NCBI GenBank assembly: GCA_020310875.1
Contig: CM035433.1
Span: 109,651,293-109,715,292 of the forward strand
DNA: 64,000 bases
Source: Ceratopteris richardii
Lineage: Eukaryota; Streptophyta; Polypodiopsida; Polypodiales; Pteridaceae
Direction: 5' to 3'
The notes beneath the pieces were generated by a model. It was not told the origin of the DNA, searched no databases, and saw nothing but the letters and a program-made list of their open reading frames with translations. Below are positions 47,347 to 59,173 of the stretch, piece by piece (the first letter of the stretch is position 1; the number at the start of each line of letters is the position of its first letter). The position numbers were made by a program, and so were the translations under genes.

Positions 47347-47539
47347 AGCCCTCCTTTCTCCTTCGAGAGCCCTTCCCTAGTCATTTTGTGTCCGGCTCTT
47401 TCTATATGTGGATCACTTTATGTATATAGTCGGATGAACAAAAAATCGAGTTCTCGAGAATGCATTCATTTATTTCATTCCACGAGTTTGAGAATTACAA
47501 CAGAAAGATTCTATATCGTTGGAAATCATGAATGGTAAG

Positions 47540-47969
47540 TGTTGTGTGAGGGCTCATAGCCTTCACACAATTGAAATAAGACTAACTAGCAAGGTCACAC
47601 ACTAGGAAGAGAGATGTCTTTCCACCCAACCAACCCCTCCAATATATAGCTCCAAGTCCAAGGGGGTAAGTTCATGTCAAGGGGACATGTGTACCTTTCA
47701 TCACATGGGTCCCTAAGCTGGTCACATGGTTTCCAAGCTTAGGATATCACATGAAATCACATGGCTTCTAAAAGAAGAGTCTCCAAGCTCTCACGTACAA
47801 ATCAAGTGGCTAGGAGAAGCTTCCAATCAAGCCTAAGGTACTCAACCTTAGAGAATTAACCCTAAGGCTCAAGACCCATCTAAAAGGGGTAAATAAACCA
47901 TAAATCCAAAGGGTTTCACACCTAGAAACCCAAGGGTTCTACCCCTTAGACCCATGTAATTATACAACA
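47540..47969 (-). repeat. 3' LTR of the 47.5-58.1 kb element
   Basis: Ends TGTTGTGTGAG and ATACAACA, with short terminal inverted repeats. Collinear with 57688-58110 apart from small indels. Confidence 0.88.
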
Positions 47970-47971
47970 TT

Positions 47972-47986
47972 CTCCCCCCCCCCCCT
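47972..47986 (-). other. Polypurine tract of the LARD-like element
   Basis: A run of 13 C on the plus strand (G-run on the minus strand) just inside the left LTR. Confidence 0.7.
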
Positions 47987-47989
47987 TAA

Positions 47990-50284
47990 AAGCATTTCCG
48001 TCCTCGGAAATGAGTAGAGATATATACCTTGGGGTATTCCCCCAAGCTCCATGATCAATCTCAAAGATCATGGCCTTCATCTCTCTAATTCGCCTCTTAA
48101 TTCAAAAGGGTGATTTCTATCCTGAATGAATCTTTAAAGAGGAGAATCCATGTGTGGTCTGATTCCCTGCCCTTATCATTCAAAGTTCCATCTAGTTTGC
48201 ATATGAAAAAGAACTGAGTCAAATGCAAAGTATGGAAAGAATGAAAAGGGTGGAAGAGAACATCACTGCCTATTTCCTTTGCTTAAGCCATGTGCCCTCT
48301 GGCTCTCCATAGCTCAAACATGTGAATTAGGTGGATATAAAGTGACTTCAGCTAAAGTACCACCTTGTTCCATTGTTTTGCACTACTTGTGCATGGACCT
48401 AGCAAAATAGATGAATGCTTCTTCAGGTTTCTTTATCAGATTCATCTCTCAAGTTAGAACCCAACTTGTTCTGAAAGTAAGATGAATCTTTCATAATCCC
48501 TACCCAAATCACTCTTTTTTAGTGATGTGGGTGGATTTCCTTGTTTGCAATTCGCCTCCAAAAATTCTAAATAGATGGGAATCTCATTATATAATCCCTA
48601 CCTAACCAATAGAATGGTAAAGGTGGATTATATAACATCCTCTTTATCTTCAGAGAGCGCTTACCAAAAAGTGGATGTAAGGGTTTTTCAAAACTTTACG
48701 TAGTTTTGAGAATCCACTTTTAAGAATCCATAAGGGTTAATCTAACTATTGTAGCCTTTGATTGAAACCTATTTTACTTGTTCTTCCAAAAAGATAAGAT
48801 CTTTATAACTATGTCCCAAGATGGGAACTCAGTGTGTAAAAGATCGTGTTATCTTTAAGGTCATAAGTAGAAATAGATTATTTCAATCATTTCTTCAATG
48901 TTTAACCTTTATGGATCTTTAATTAGATCTCAAACCTTAAGGGTCTTCTTGATCCTTCTAGAGTTCTCTCCCTTATATTCTCAATCTGCTAAAGATGTCC
49001 TATGTTGACATCTTTCTTATTCTTCAATTGACTTGAAAGATCAAGTATACAAAAGATGATCTTTCTGAGCTTACTTTCAAGCTTGGTCTAAGATCATTTT
49101 TTTGAACTTCAAGTCATACTTTGGCATGAAGCTTTTAGAACTTCATCCTTTGGACTTTACCTTCAAACTCAAAAAAGTTGATCCTCTCCTTATTTCTAAC
49201 TCTCTATAAGAGATAGATACTTTCATATCTTGTTGGAAGAATTCTTCTTCCCTTTGAGAGGATAATTGAAGAAGATGTCTATTCCTAGACATTATCTTCC
49301 TCACGTATTTCATTGGATCATGAGTCCCTTTTTCTTCTGGCCATCAAGAAAAAGTACTCAACGGGATTCAGTACCCACTGTCCCATACCAGTGGGTTCCT
49401 CATCCAATCCACATAACTTTGTTTTCTCACCTTTTCTGTCCTTTTAAATGCCCTTCATACTATGGTACCAAATTATGAGAGCAAGGACTAAGGTGCTTAG
49501 ATACACCACTACTAATCTTACTTTAAATATTTGGTTAACCATTAATGTGGTGTGACTTATCTTATCAAACTTTAAGTTTGACTTGATCTTTGCCCTACTT
49601 GGGTCTTTTGGCTTTCTTTTCTTCTTTAGCCAAAATAAGAGATAAGACTAGGTCTTTCTCAAATAGATCCCTTCATGTTCAATGCTTTACCCATGGGTTT
49701 TACTTGGGGATCTAGCTATTATGCTTCATACAAGAAGCCATACTCCTTAGGTCTATATTATTGGAATTCATAACGTATGTTATGTTATCTCTATGAAGCA
49801 TCAATATACTTTTAGGATTATGCTTATAGCTCATCCAACTTCTTTTCCTATCCCACTTAGGATTTATACAATCCTAATGGTATATGCAAGTCTTCTCTTG
49901 CATTAGGGTTCTTTGAGAATTCCCAATCTCTGAGAACTTCAATTAGTTGGAAGATGTAATGAAAGATATATGAAGTACTAGATTACAAGGAAGTACTTCA
50001 AATTTTATCTCTTTCTTGCATATCTTTTACCTTTTTATACCCTATTCGGTCTTTTCAAGGCATAAGATGCAAGTTCTTGGGGACTTTCCCCCCTCCTTAA
50101 GAGTTTTCATCCTCGAAAACTACCTGAGAGTAAATTGAAAATTGTGCTCTTTCAAAAATATTTGAAAGTGTTTATTTTCAATCTTTTATTGTTCTTCCTG
50201 GTTAAAAGAACTATTCAGAGCTTTTTTTGCTTTCTCTTCTCCAAGCATATAGAACAAATGTCCCAAAATTCAAGTTGTGATTAC
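47990..50284. other. Interior of LARD-like element, left part
   Basis: T-rich on the plus strand, A/G-rich on the minus strand. No reading frame longer than about 75 codons and no known domain. Confidence 0.6.
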
Positions 50285-50309
50285 CCACACTACAACATAT
50301 CAGCCGTAT

Positions 50310-50590
50310 ACCGAGGCTTCTACGGAGAAAAATGAACGGGTGCGATTTTTCCCCGACATCGGTGTAAGGGTCGGTGTAGGCGTCGGAACCAAAGCGTCGG
50401 TATAAGCGTTGGTATACGCGTCGGTATAAGCGTCGGTATATGCGTCGGTATATGTGTCGGTATAAGCGACGGTATAAGCGACGGTATAAGCCTGGGGATT
50501 CTGCTGGGAAAAATAGTCGGTAGAAGCATCGGTATGTGGCTGGGGATACCGACGCTTATACCGTCGCCTATACCGATGACCATATCTGCA
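50310..50590. repeat. CACTA-2 left subterminal repeats
   Basis: About fifteen copies of GTCGGTATAAGC or variants on the plus strand, then inverted copies (ATACCGACGCTTATACCG) near 50550. The core resembles that of CACTA-1. Confidence 0.85.
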
Positions 50591-50592
50591 AA

Positions 50593-50682
50593 TTTTTTTT
50601 GGGCAGAGTGTGTTGTCTCTTGCTACAGCAACATTCCCATGTTGTTGTGTAGCAAAAGACAATCCACTCTGCCCAAGAAAAA
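50593..50682. other. 90-nt near-perfect hairpin inside CACTA-2
   Basis: Left arm from TTTTTTTTGGGCAGAGTG to GCAACAT pairs with the right arm from ATGTTGTTG to CTGCCCAAGAAAAA. The arms are about 40 bases, with only about four mismatches and a 2-nt bulge, and a 4-base loop (TCCC). It is of the size of a plant microRNA precursor, or a very small fold-back element. Confidence 0.85.
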
Positions 50683-50819
50683 CCCAACTACATGTGACAT
50701 GTATGACAAGCAACAAAAAAATGATTTGATAAAGTAAAACATACTGTCAAATACAAAAGACGTGAGCAAAATGAATCATGAATCGTGTACAAAGAAATGG
50801 GACACATAGACATGATATT

Positions 50820-51659
50820 TATAAACAACAACTAGAACACATGTATATGTGTGTTTGCCTATGTATATACATGTGTATGTGTACATGTATTATGTGTGTA
50901 TATTTCTATATGTGTAAATATTTATCTGCATGTGTAAAAACCATAAAACCCTAATCCTAAAGACCTAAACCTAAAACAGGTGTATGTGCGTATGCTTGTA
51001 TATATATATATGTGTAGGTGAATATATATATGTGTATGTGTGTGTATGCATATGTGTATCTATGTAAAAATCCTAAAACCCTAATTCTGAAGACCTAGAC
51101 CTAAAACATGTATATGTGTGTATGTGTGTATGTGTGTATGCATGTGTATATATATGTGTATGTGTATAAATATTATGTGTTTATATGTGAATATGTGTGC
51201 ATGCATGTGTGTATATATGTAAAATCCTAAAACCCTAATCCTAAAAAACATATGTGTGTATGTATATGTCACATATGTGTATGTGTGTATGCATGTGTGT
51301 GTGTATGTGTGTATGCATGTGTGTGTATGTGTGTATGCACGTGTATATATATGTGTGTGTGTGTCTATGAATGTATGTGTGTGTGTATGTGTGTATGCAC
51401 GTGCATATATATGTGTATGTGCATATGTATTATGTGTTCATATGTGTATATGTGTGTATGCATGTGTGTATATATGTAAAAGCCAAAAACCCTAACCCTA
51501 ACCCTAAAACATGCATATGTGTGTATGTATATGTCACATGTGTGTATGTATGCATGTGTGTGCGTGTGACTCTCTCTCTCTCTCTATGTGTATGTGTGTA
51601 TGTATGTATGTATGTATGTATGTATGTGTGTCTGTATGTATGTATGCATGTGTGTGTAT

Positions 51660-51660
<1 letters not shown>
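50820..51660. repeat. TG/TATG-rich repeats with telomere-like motifs
   Basis: Blocks of TATGTGTGTATG are separated by AAAACCCTAATCCTAAA-type motifs at about 50942, 51067, 51225 and 51482, giving a loose 120-250-bp higher-order repeat. Confidence 0.85.
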
Positions 51661-52126
<466 letters not shown>

Positions 52127-52179
52127 TGCATGTGTATATGTGTGCATGTGTGTATGTATTATGTGTGTATATGTGTAAA

Positions 52180-53740
52180 AGTAAAAAAACCCTAATCCTA
52201 AAACCCTAACCCTAAAACATGTATATGTGTGTTTGTGTGGATGTATATGTGATGTGTGTGTATGTGTATGTGCATGTATGCATGTGTGTGTACACGTGTG
52301 TGCATGCATATGTGTGTGTGCATGTATATGTGTGTGTGTGTATGTATGCATATGAATATGCATATGTGTATGTAATATGTATGCATCTCTGTGTATGTAT
52401 CTCTATGTCTCTCTCTTTGCATATGCATATGTGTATGTAATATGTATGCATCTGTGTGTATGTATCTCTATGTCTCTCTCTTTCTCTCTATCTATATCTC
52501 TCTTTTTATCTCTCTCTCTCTCTCTCTTTCATCTCTCTCTCCCCCTCTTTCTCTCTCTCTCTTATTCTCTCTCTCTATCTCTATTTATAATAAATAACAA
52601 AACAATCACTTACATCGATGTAATTCTTTTGAACGCTCTCATCAAAGCCCAATTGACATCGTCTCTTGTCAAATTCCAAAGAATCAATGCGAAAAATCTC
52701 CTGCAAAACAAAAGAAAAGAGAAATTCAAAAACCCTAATCCTAAAACCCTAACCCTAAAACATGTATATGTGTGTATATGTGTATGTATATGTGATGTGT
52801 GTGTATGTGTATGTGCATGTATGCATGTGTGTGTATAGATATGTGAGTGAGTATACATATGTGAGTGTGTATTAATATGTGCTTGTGTATGTAGTATGCA
52901 TGTGTGTATGTATGTATGTGTGTGTGTACATGAATATGTGTGTATGTATGTATGCACATATGTGTGTGTATACATATGTGAGTGTATATGTAATATGCAT
53001 GTGTTTATGTATGTATGTGTGTATACATATGTGAGTGTGTATGTAATATGCATGTGTGTATGTATGTATGTGTGTGTGTACATGCATATGTGTGTATGTA
53101 TGTATGCATATGCATGTGTGTATGCACATATGTGTGTGTATACATATGTGAGTGTGTATGTAATATGCATGTGTGTATGTATGTATGTGTGTGTGTACAT
53201 GCATGTGTGTATGTATGTATGCATATGCATGTGTGTATGCACATATGTGTGTGTATACATATGTGAGTGTGTATGTAATATGCATGTGTGTATGTAATAT
53301 GCATGTGTGTATGTATATATGTGTGTGTGTACATGCATATGTGTGTATATGTATGTATGCATATGCATGTGTATGCACATATGTGTGTGTATACATATGT
53401 GAGTGTGTATGTAATATGCATGTGTGTTTGTATGTATGTGTGTGTACATGCATATGTGTGTATGTATGTATGCATATGCATGTGTGTATGCACATATGTG
53501 TGTGTATACATATGTGAGTGTGTATGTAATATGCATGTGTGTATGTATGTATGTGTGTGTGTACATGCATATGTGTGTGTATGTATGTATGCATATGCAT
53601 GTGTATGCACATATGTGTGTGTATACATATGTGAGTGTGTATTTATATGTGTGTGTGTATGTAATATGCATGTGTGTATGCATGTATGTATGTGTGTGTA
53701 CATGCAAATATGTTCGTATGTATCTCTCTCTTTCTTTCAT
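52180..53740. repeat. TATG/TGCATA repeats, telomere-like motifs and CT tracts
   Basis: Contains (CT)n-like tracts at 52460-52590 and 53720-53760 and about ten variants of a unit of roughly 100 bases with TATGCATATGCATGTGTAT. Long His/Thr/Tyr frames are artefacts. Confidence 0.85.
52611..52706 (-). other. Exon-like unit, copy 1
   Basis: Minus strand: acceptor TTTTGCAG, then about 88 bases to ACATCGAT and donor GTAAGTG. Open in the frame that reads FFALILWNLT and KRITSM. Copies 2 and 3 keep the same splice sites and frame. Confidence 0.55.
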
Positions 53741-53789
53741 CTCTCTCTCTCTATCTCACTCTATATCAATCGAAAACAAAACAAATCAC

Positions 53790-53886
53790 TTACATCGATG
53801 TAATTGTTTGGAGCGTTGTCGTCAAAGTCCACTTAATGTTTTCCTTCCTCGAATTCCAAAGAACTGATGCCAAAAATCTCCTGCAA
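53790..53886 (-). other. Exon-like unit, copy 2
   Basis: Same acceptor and donor as copy 1; the shared open frame reads FLASVLWNS and NIKWTLTTTLQTITSM. A telomere-like motif lies just upstream of the acceptor, as in copy 1. Confidence 0.55.
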
Positions 53887-54117
53887 ACAAAAGAAAAGAG
53901 AAATTCATAAACCCTAAGCCGAAAACCCTAACCCTAAAACATGTATATGTGTGTATGTGTGTATGTATATGTGATGTGTGTGTATGTGTATGTGCATGTA
54001 TGCATGTGTGTGTATACATATGTGTGTATCTCTCTCTCTCTCTTTATGTTTCTCTGATTTCTCTCTTTCTTTCATCTCTCTCTATCTCACTCTATATCAA
54101 TCGAAAACAAAACAATC

Positions 54118-54215
54118 ACTTACATCGATGTAATTGTTTGGAGCGTTGTCATCAAGGTCCACTTAATGTTGCCCTTTGTCAAATTCCAAAGATTTGATGC
54201 CAAAAAGCTCCTGCA
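54118..54215 (-). other. Exon-like unit, copy 3
   Basis: Same borders; the shared open frame reads FLASNLWNLTKGNIKW and LQTITSM. Closest to copy 2. Upstream of its acceptor the sequence is A/G-rich with no telomere-like motif. Confidence 0.55.
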
Positions 54216-54323
54216 AAACGAAAGAGAAGAGAAATTAGAAAAGGGAAAACACAAAGAAAGAGAAAGGGTGCTACAGTATGTGCAATTCTTACCAAAATTT
54301 CAGATCTAGAGAAACAGAGATGT

Positions 54324-54364
<41 letters not shown>

Positions 54365-54493
54365 AAGAGAGAGATGTGTGTACACAGTAGGTTCGGAATG
54401 TAGTTCGCGCGTGCAAATTCGACAGTAGCAAAATTTGGTTCAAAATGAAAGCAGATGTGGAATTTTCGTTCTCGGGCCCAGTTAAAAGTTGCC

Positions 54494-54712
54494 CCGGTAT
54501 AAGCGTCGGTATGAGCGTCGGTATAAGCACCGGTATAAGCATCGGTATAAGCGTTGGTAACTTACAGTAGAGTACCGACGCCTATACCGACGCTCATACC
54601 GATGCCGTGTATACCGACGATTAAATGACCATCGGTATTGCATCCGTGGTTTTTCAAGCATTTTCAACGGTCATACCGACGTCGAGGGGTGACCGTCGGT
54701 ATGCCCCTCATA
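54494..54712. repeat. CACTA-2 right subterminal repeats
   Basis: GTATAAGCGTCGGTATGAGC and inverted CCGACGCCTATACCGACG copies, mirroring the left array. Confidence 0.85.
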
Positions 54713-54722
54713 TGTTGTGCCA

Positions 54723-56690
54723 CAAATTCGATGTCCCATACCACCGAATTTACTTCAGTGATAGTGTAAGCCTAGATGTCCCATACCATCCGGCTTACAC
54801 TTCCACTTTAGTAAAGGTAGCTTTAGCTTGAGTTTTGGGATCAAACTTTCTTCTAATCAAGTCATCTATTAATTCTTGGACTTGTAAGTGTTATTTCCAC
54901 TATAGAGTATATGTATTGCCTATTCTACAATGGAGTTTCAACTTACCAAGTCTTAATTGCAACTTGATAAGACTAGTGTCAAAGAAATGGCTTTTCAATT
55001 ATTCCTTGATTCAGATATACTCTACAAGATCCCTTTCATGTCACTTGATGATAGAGCTAGTTTATATCTCAACTAGATATCATCTCTTATGACAGAATGA
55101 GTAATCTGAGAAAGAATAATTGATTTGCCAATCAAATCTCTATGTTGAAGAAGATGGTAATTTCATTTACTATATAGTCCTTTATTTTCTAGGACATTAG
55201 AAAATGGTACTTAGGGTTTATTACCACCCTTGAGTTTTACCTTCTCTTCATGCCTTGGATTTGCTTGGAAAAAAATATAAAGCTCCAAATAGTTCTATAG
55301 TTCTTTCAAACAAAGAACTTTCTCTTGAACTAATGCTTCCATCTTCCAAAACTAAGATTTTGTTATACCATATTTTCTCTTACTTAGAGCTTTGAGAAGA
55401 TAATGCTCTAAGTTACCATGATTGTATCGTGGTTTTAAGAGAGAAAATTTTTTCCTTAAAGCATGCAAAACTTCCAATATTGAACTTTGTTTATTCAAAG
55501 GATGGTGCAAAATTTCCATGTAACTTGGTATATACAAGTTGCAACAATGCATCAGATGCATTCTTCCTAACTACCACCGTTCTTATGCACTTTCAAACTT
55601 TCTTTTTGTGCATCGGAGTTGCCATAATGCATAAAAATGAACAAATTTACACACAACCAATCTTTCTTTTCCAAAACTATATGAGTTTGATGCATAGTGA
55701 AAATCATTTCCATGACTTAATTGTGTATGTGACCAAACAAATAAAGCCATCTCAATCTATGCATCCTTTTTCAAATTCATGTCTATCATGACATGGATTG
55801 CATGTTCTTTGATCTGTAAGGAAAAGAAAAAAGGGGTGCAAATACTTACTTGGGAATTAAGCCTCGTCCATCCCTTGACTTTGTTTGAGTGTTCTCGCGA
55901 TGATGAAGTAGACTTGGGCCATCGCACTTCTTCCCTTTCATCTTGGCACTTCATACTTACTTGTGCCTAATATGTGTACATACCTTTAAAGATTTGGTTT
56001 GAACATCTACCTCTTGAGGCAAGGGCAAGGGTTCAACCCCTGCTAATAGCCATAGTTGGTATGCAATGGGCCCTAGGCCAGATTTCAAACCTACCTCCTT
56101 GTCGTCTATGGGCCGTATATATGGTATGACCTTTTCATCTATATACTCATACTAAAGGGTGCCCAAGTGTGCATTCACATCATAAAATCATGCATCTAAT
56201 GTATATATACATATGCAAGGATGTGGTCTTTTATGCAGGGCCATGAACATGCTTCCACATTCTTTCGTGTGCATATAAGAGAAACAATGTTTCAAAAGGA
56301 ATGGCGTTCTAATAAATGCTTATAAGGCCTAAATGTATCCTTGGTACAAACAAAATTTAGGCACATAACCCATAATTTATCAATCCAATCATGCATGATA
56401 TTCATCTAAATGGTTCGCATACATGATTCTTAACTTCATATATCATAAAATAATTCATGACATACAATAAAAATTCAGAAGGAGCATAATTCAAAGAATA
56501 CATAACCTTCCTTCCAACCTTTTTGGGTTGGAATGCCTGACGATGGTGGCACTGCCTTCTCAGCGTTTTTTAGTTCCATTGCTTCCATTGCAACGCATGG
56601 CATGTCATTTAGCACACATGAGGCGCCATTTCCTCGAGGCACCGTCTGAACCTTTTGAAGCGAACGCCCATTGCCACCTAGAAGAGGTCC
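54723..56690. other. Interior of LARD-like element, right part
   Basis: AT-rich with no recognised protein. A tRNA-like B box GGTTCAACCCC at 56030-56040 lies in CTTGAGGCAAGGGCAAGG, similar to the SINE head at 28170-28202, but no LINE-type tail follows. Confidence 0.5.
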
Positions 56691-57660
56691 ATACGAAAGA
56701 ATCCAATTAGTGTGGTAGAATGGCTGAGAATGGTGACGATGCGTTAGATCGGTCCTCCCAGACGCCTTGTGACAGTCTCTCTATCAAGCTGAATGGCTCT
56801 CAATTTTCTTTATTTCCTTCAGCTAAAGGTGTGTTCTTCATCTCGTCTCTCCCGCTTAGCTCGGTGTTGTGCCTCGCAGTAACAAAAGGTGGCGGAAGAA
56901 GAGGAACATTGCCGGGAAGCAACACCTCTTCGTTCTCGATGCTTTCTTGCTGCGGATGAAGAAAATACATACCAGAAAACAAACGAGGCCTTGCTCGCAA
57001 TCGATATTGGAGGCTCCCATACTGAGAGAGGCAAACCATCCAAAATTCATGATAGTTGCAGTGTCCGTCAGCAAGACAAAGATCTTGAACGAAACTGCAT
57101 CACGATGGAAAATAGACGGAGTGTTTCTACCCATCTGAATGATGAGGTAATATGGCAGAACGATCCTAGAACTGCATCAGTCTTCTATCACGTACTAACT
57201 GTATAAGATGTGAGGAGTTGTCGAAGTGCACACAACACCCAGGTATAGCGTATATTATGCGGTCTCAGCTATGGCGGGTTCTGACGCTTGTAGCTTTAGT
57301 CATTGAAAGTGTCCCATCCCGTGGCTTACGCGAAAGAAGTCCCACATATGAGAATAGCTACGGGCACTCGCTTCATTATAGCCCTAAAAGATTAACCTTT
57401 TATCATGCGAGAGAGGATGGTGTACGGTAACTCTCACCGTATTCAGGGCGGGCGTCCTTAACTGTCCATCTCAGTTTCGTCAGATAATTGAGCGCTTCTC
57501 CACACGGGCTGATTATTGAACCCTCTCTTATGGGGGGGTCACATGGCTCCTTATTTTGCAAACAAAAGAAGCCCTCGAGGATTTCGAAAAATCCACCGCG
57601 AGATGAGTCGAAGAAAAGTTCATGCTCATGCTAATTCAGAATTGAGTACTTCAACTAGAA
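56691..57660. other. Block of distinct composition inside the LARD-like element
   Basis: More GC-balanced than its surroundings, with overlapping frames of 70-105 codons on both strands (for example 56889-57206 plus). I recognise no family. It could be a captured host fragment; see findings. Confidence 0.4.
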
Positions 57661-57674
57661 GCTCTAAGATCCTA

Positions 57675-57687
57675 GCTCTGATACCCA
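57675..57687 (-). other. Primer binding site of the LARD-like element
   Basis: Minus strand TGGGTATCAGAGC immediately inside the right LTR. Confidence 0.75.
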
Positions 57688-58110
57688 TGTGTGAGAGCTC
57701 CATAGCCTTCACACAATTGAACTAAGACTAACTAGCAAGGTCACACACTAAGAAGAGAGATGTCTTTCCACCCAACCAACCCCTCCAATATATAGCTCCA
57801 AGTCCAAGGGGGTAAGTCCCTCTCAAGGGGACATACCTTCCATCACATGGGTCCCTAAGCTGGTCACATGGTTTCCAAGCTTAGGATATCACATGAAATC
57901 ACATGACTTCTAAAAGAAGAGTCTCAAAGCCACTCACGTACAAACCGTGGCTAGGAGAAGCTTCCAATCAAGCCTAAGGTACTCAACCTTAGAGAATTAA
58001 CCCTAAGGTTCAAGACCCATCTAAAAGGGGTAAATAAACCATAAATCCAAAGGGTTTCACACCTAGAAACCCAAGCGTTCTACCCCTTAGACCCATGTAA
58101 TTATACAACA
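57688..58110 (-). repeat. 5' LTR of the 47.5-58.1 kb element
   Basis: Starts TGTGTGAG and ends ATACAACA in plus orientation; pairs with 47543-47969 at over 90 percent by eye. Confidence 0.88.
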
Positions 58111-58587
58111 ATAAGCCTGCCTTAAATCTTCCCATCAAACAGATTCCTAATAAAGTAGTAATCTGAACGTTCTAGTTTGGCCTTTGGACCTTCAAGTAAA
58201 AATATAGAATAAGATGTTGTTCTCTTCTTGTGAACTTGGAGCACTGCCTACGAGGTTCTCCATCATCGCCGACTCATATTAATTGAACCTTTGATTGTTA
58301 TGTCTGATGGAATTGCTAGCTTTGGACTCGAATTTCGACCACATCCACCCCCTCTGAACTTGTGGGGCCTTTGGACACACCAACACCAATCTTCATGTCT
58401 ACAAGAACTTATGAATTCCAATACAAATCAAGTGCATGGGTTATCAAACATATGTGCCTATGCATGGTCATGTAGTGGGCGCTATACATGCATAGTTGGA
58501 ATGCATTGAAAAACATAATGGTGCAAAGGGGAGGTATCAAGCATCTAAGGGTGAGGTTTCTCCACTCGAATTCAGACTAAAATCTTA
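58111..58587. other. Unassigned spacer
   Basis: No gene or element recognised. Confidence 0.5.
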
Positions 58588-58819
58588 TGTTGATATATTT
58601 AGGTAGTGATGTGCATGAATACACTAGGGCCATCGGGGCACTTTTTTCCCTCTTTATGAGGTTTTTTCCCCTCAGCTTGTATATATGCCTATTGCCCTCA
58701 CGGGTTACTTATCTTTGTATATTCTAGTGGTAATACATTCAGTATGGGTGTGTTGTGCTCCAAGCTTCTTCTTCTTCCTTGTGTTGTTCTCATGCTTCCA
58801 CAGATGTCTAACTCCAACA
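58588..58819 (+). repeat. 5' LTR of Copia-4
   Basis: TGTTGATA to CCAACA with matching ends, two bases before the primer binding site. The start is inferred from the TGTTG/CAACA inverted ends because the partner LTR is outside the window. Confidence 0.6.
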
Positions 58820-58821
58820 AT

Positions 58822-58833
58822 TGGTATCAGAGC
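58822..58833 (+). other. Primer binding site of Copia-4
   Basis: TGGTATCAGAGC, complementary to initiator-Met tRNA. Confidence 0.85.
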
Positions 58834-59173
58834 AGGTCACCGCTTCATCTAAGGTGCCGTCCACATCCCTCTTATTAGAGTCTCAGAATCGCATAAAATT
58901 TGGTGAGCATAATCCTGTTGATTAGGAGATCAAAATGGCTTTGTATTGTGGTGCCAAAATCACGATCGAACTCGTTTCAGCCTCTAAATGCACGATCATA
59001 GTGCTTCTGTAGGCTATTTCATGTTTTTGTGCCAAAGATATATACACATTTTGGTTCCCTAGTATAAGTGTCTTGAAGTTTGCTACAAGTTTAGCAGAAC
59101 TTGTTAGGGTAGTTCTGTTCAACTTTTCCAGATAGAGTTATTTTTCTGCATTAGGGTATTTTAGTGAGTGGCC

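Noticed and set aside
56889-57206. Pantothenate-kinase-like or sugar-kinase-like gene suggested by AIDIGGSHT
   Set aside because: Only one short motif matches; no phosphate-binding or downstream kinase motif follows. Kept only as a composition finding.
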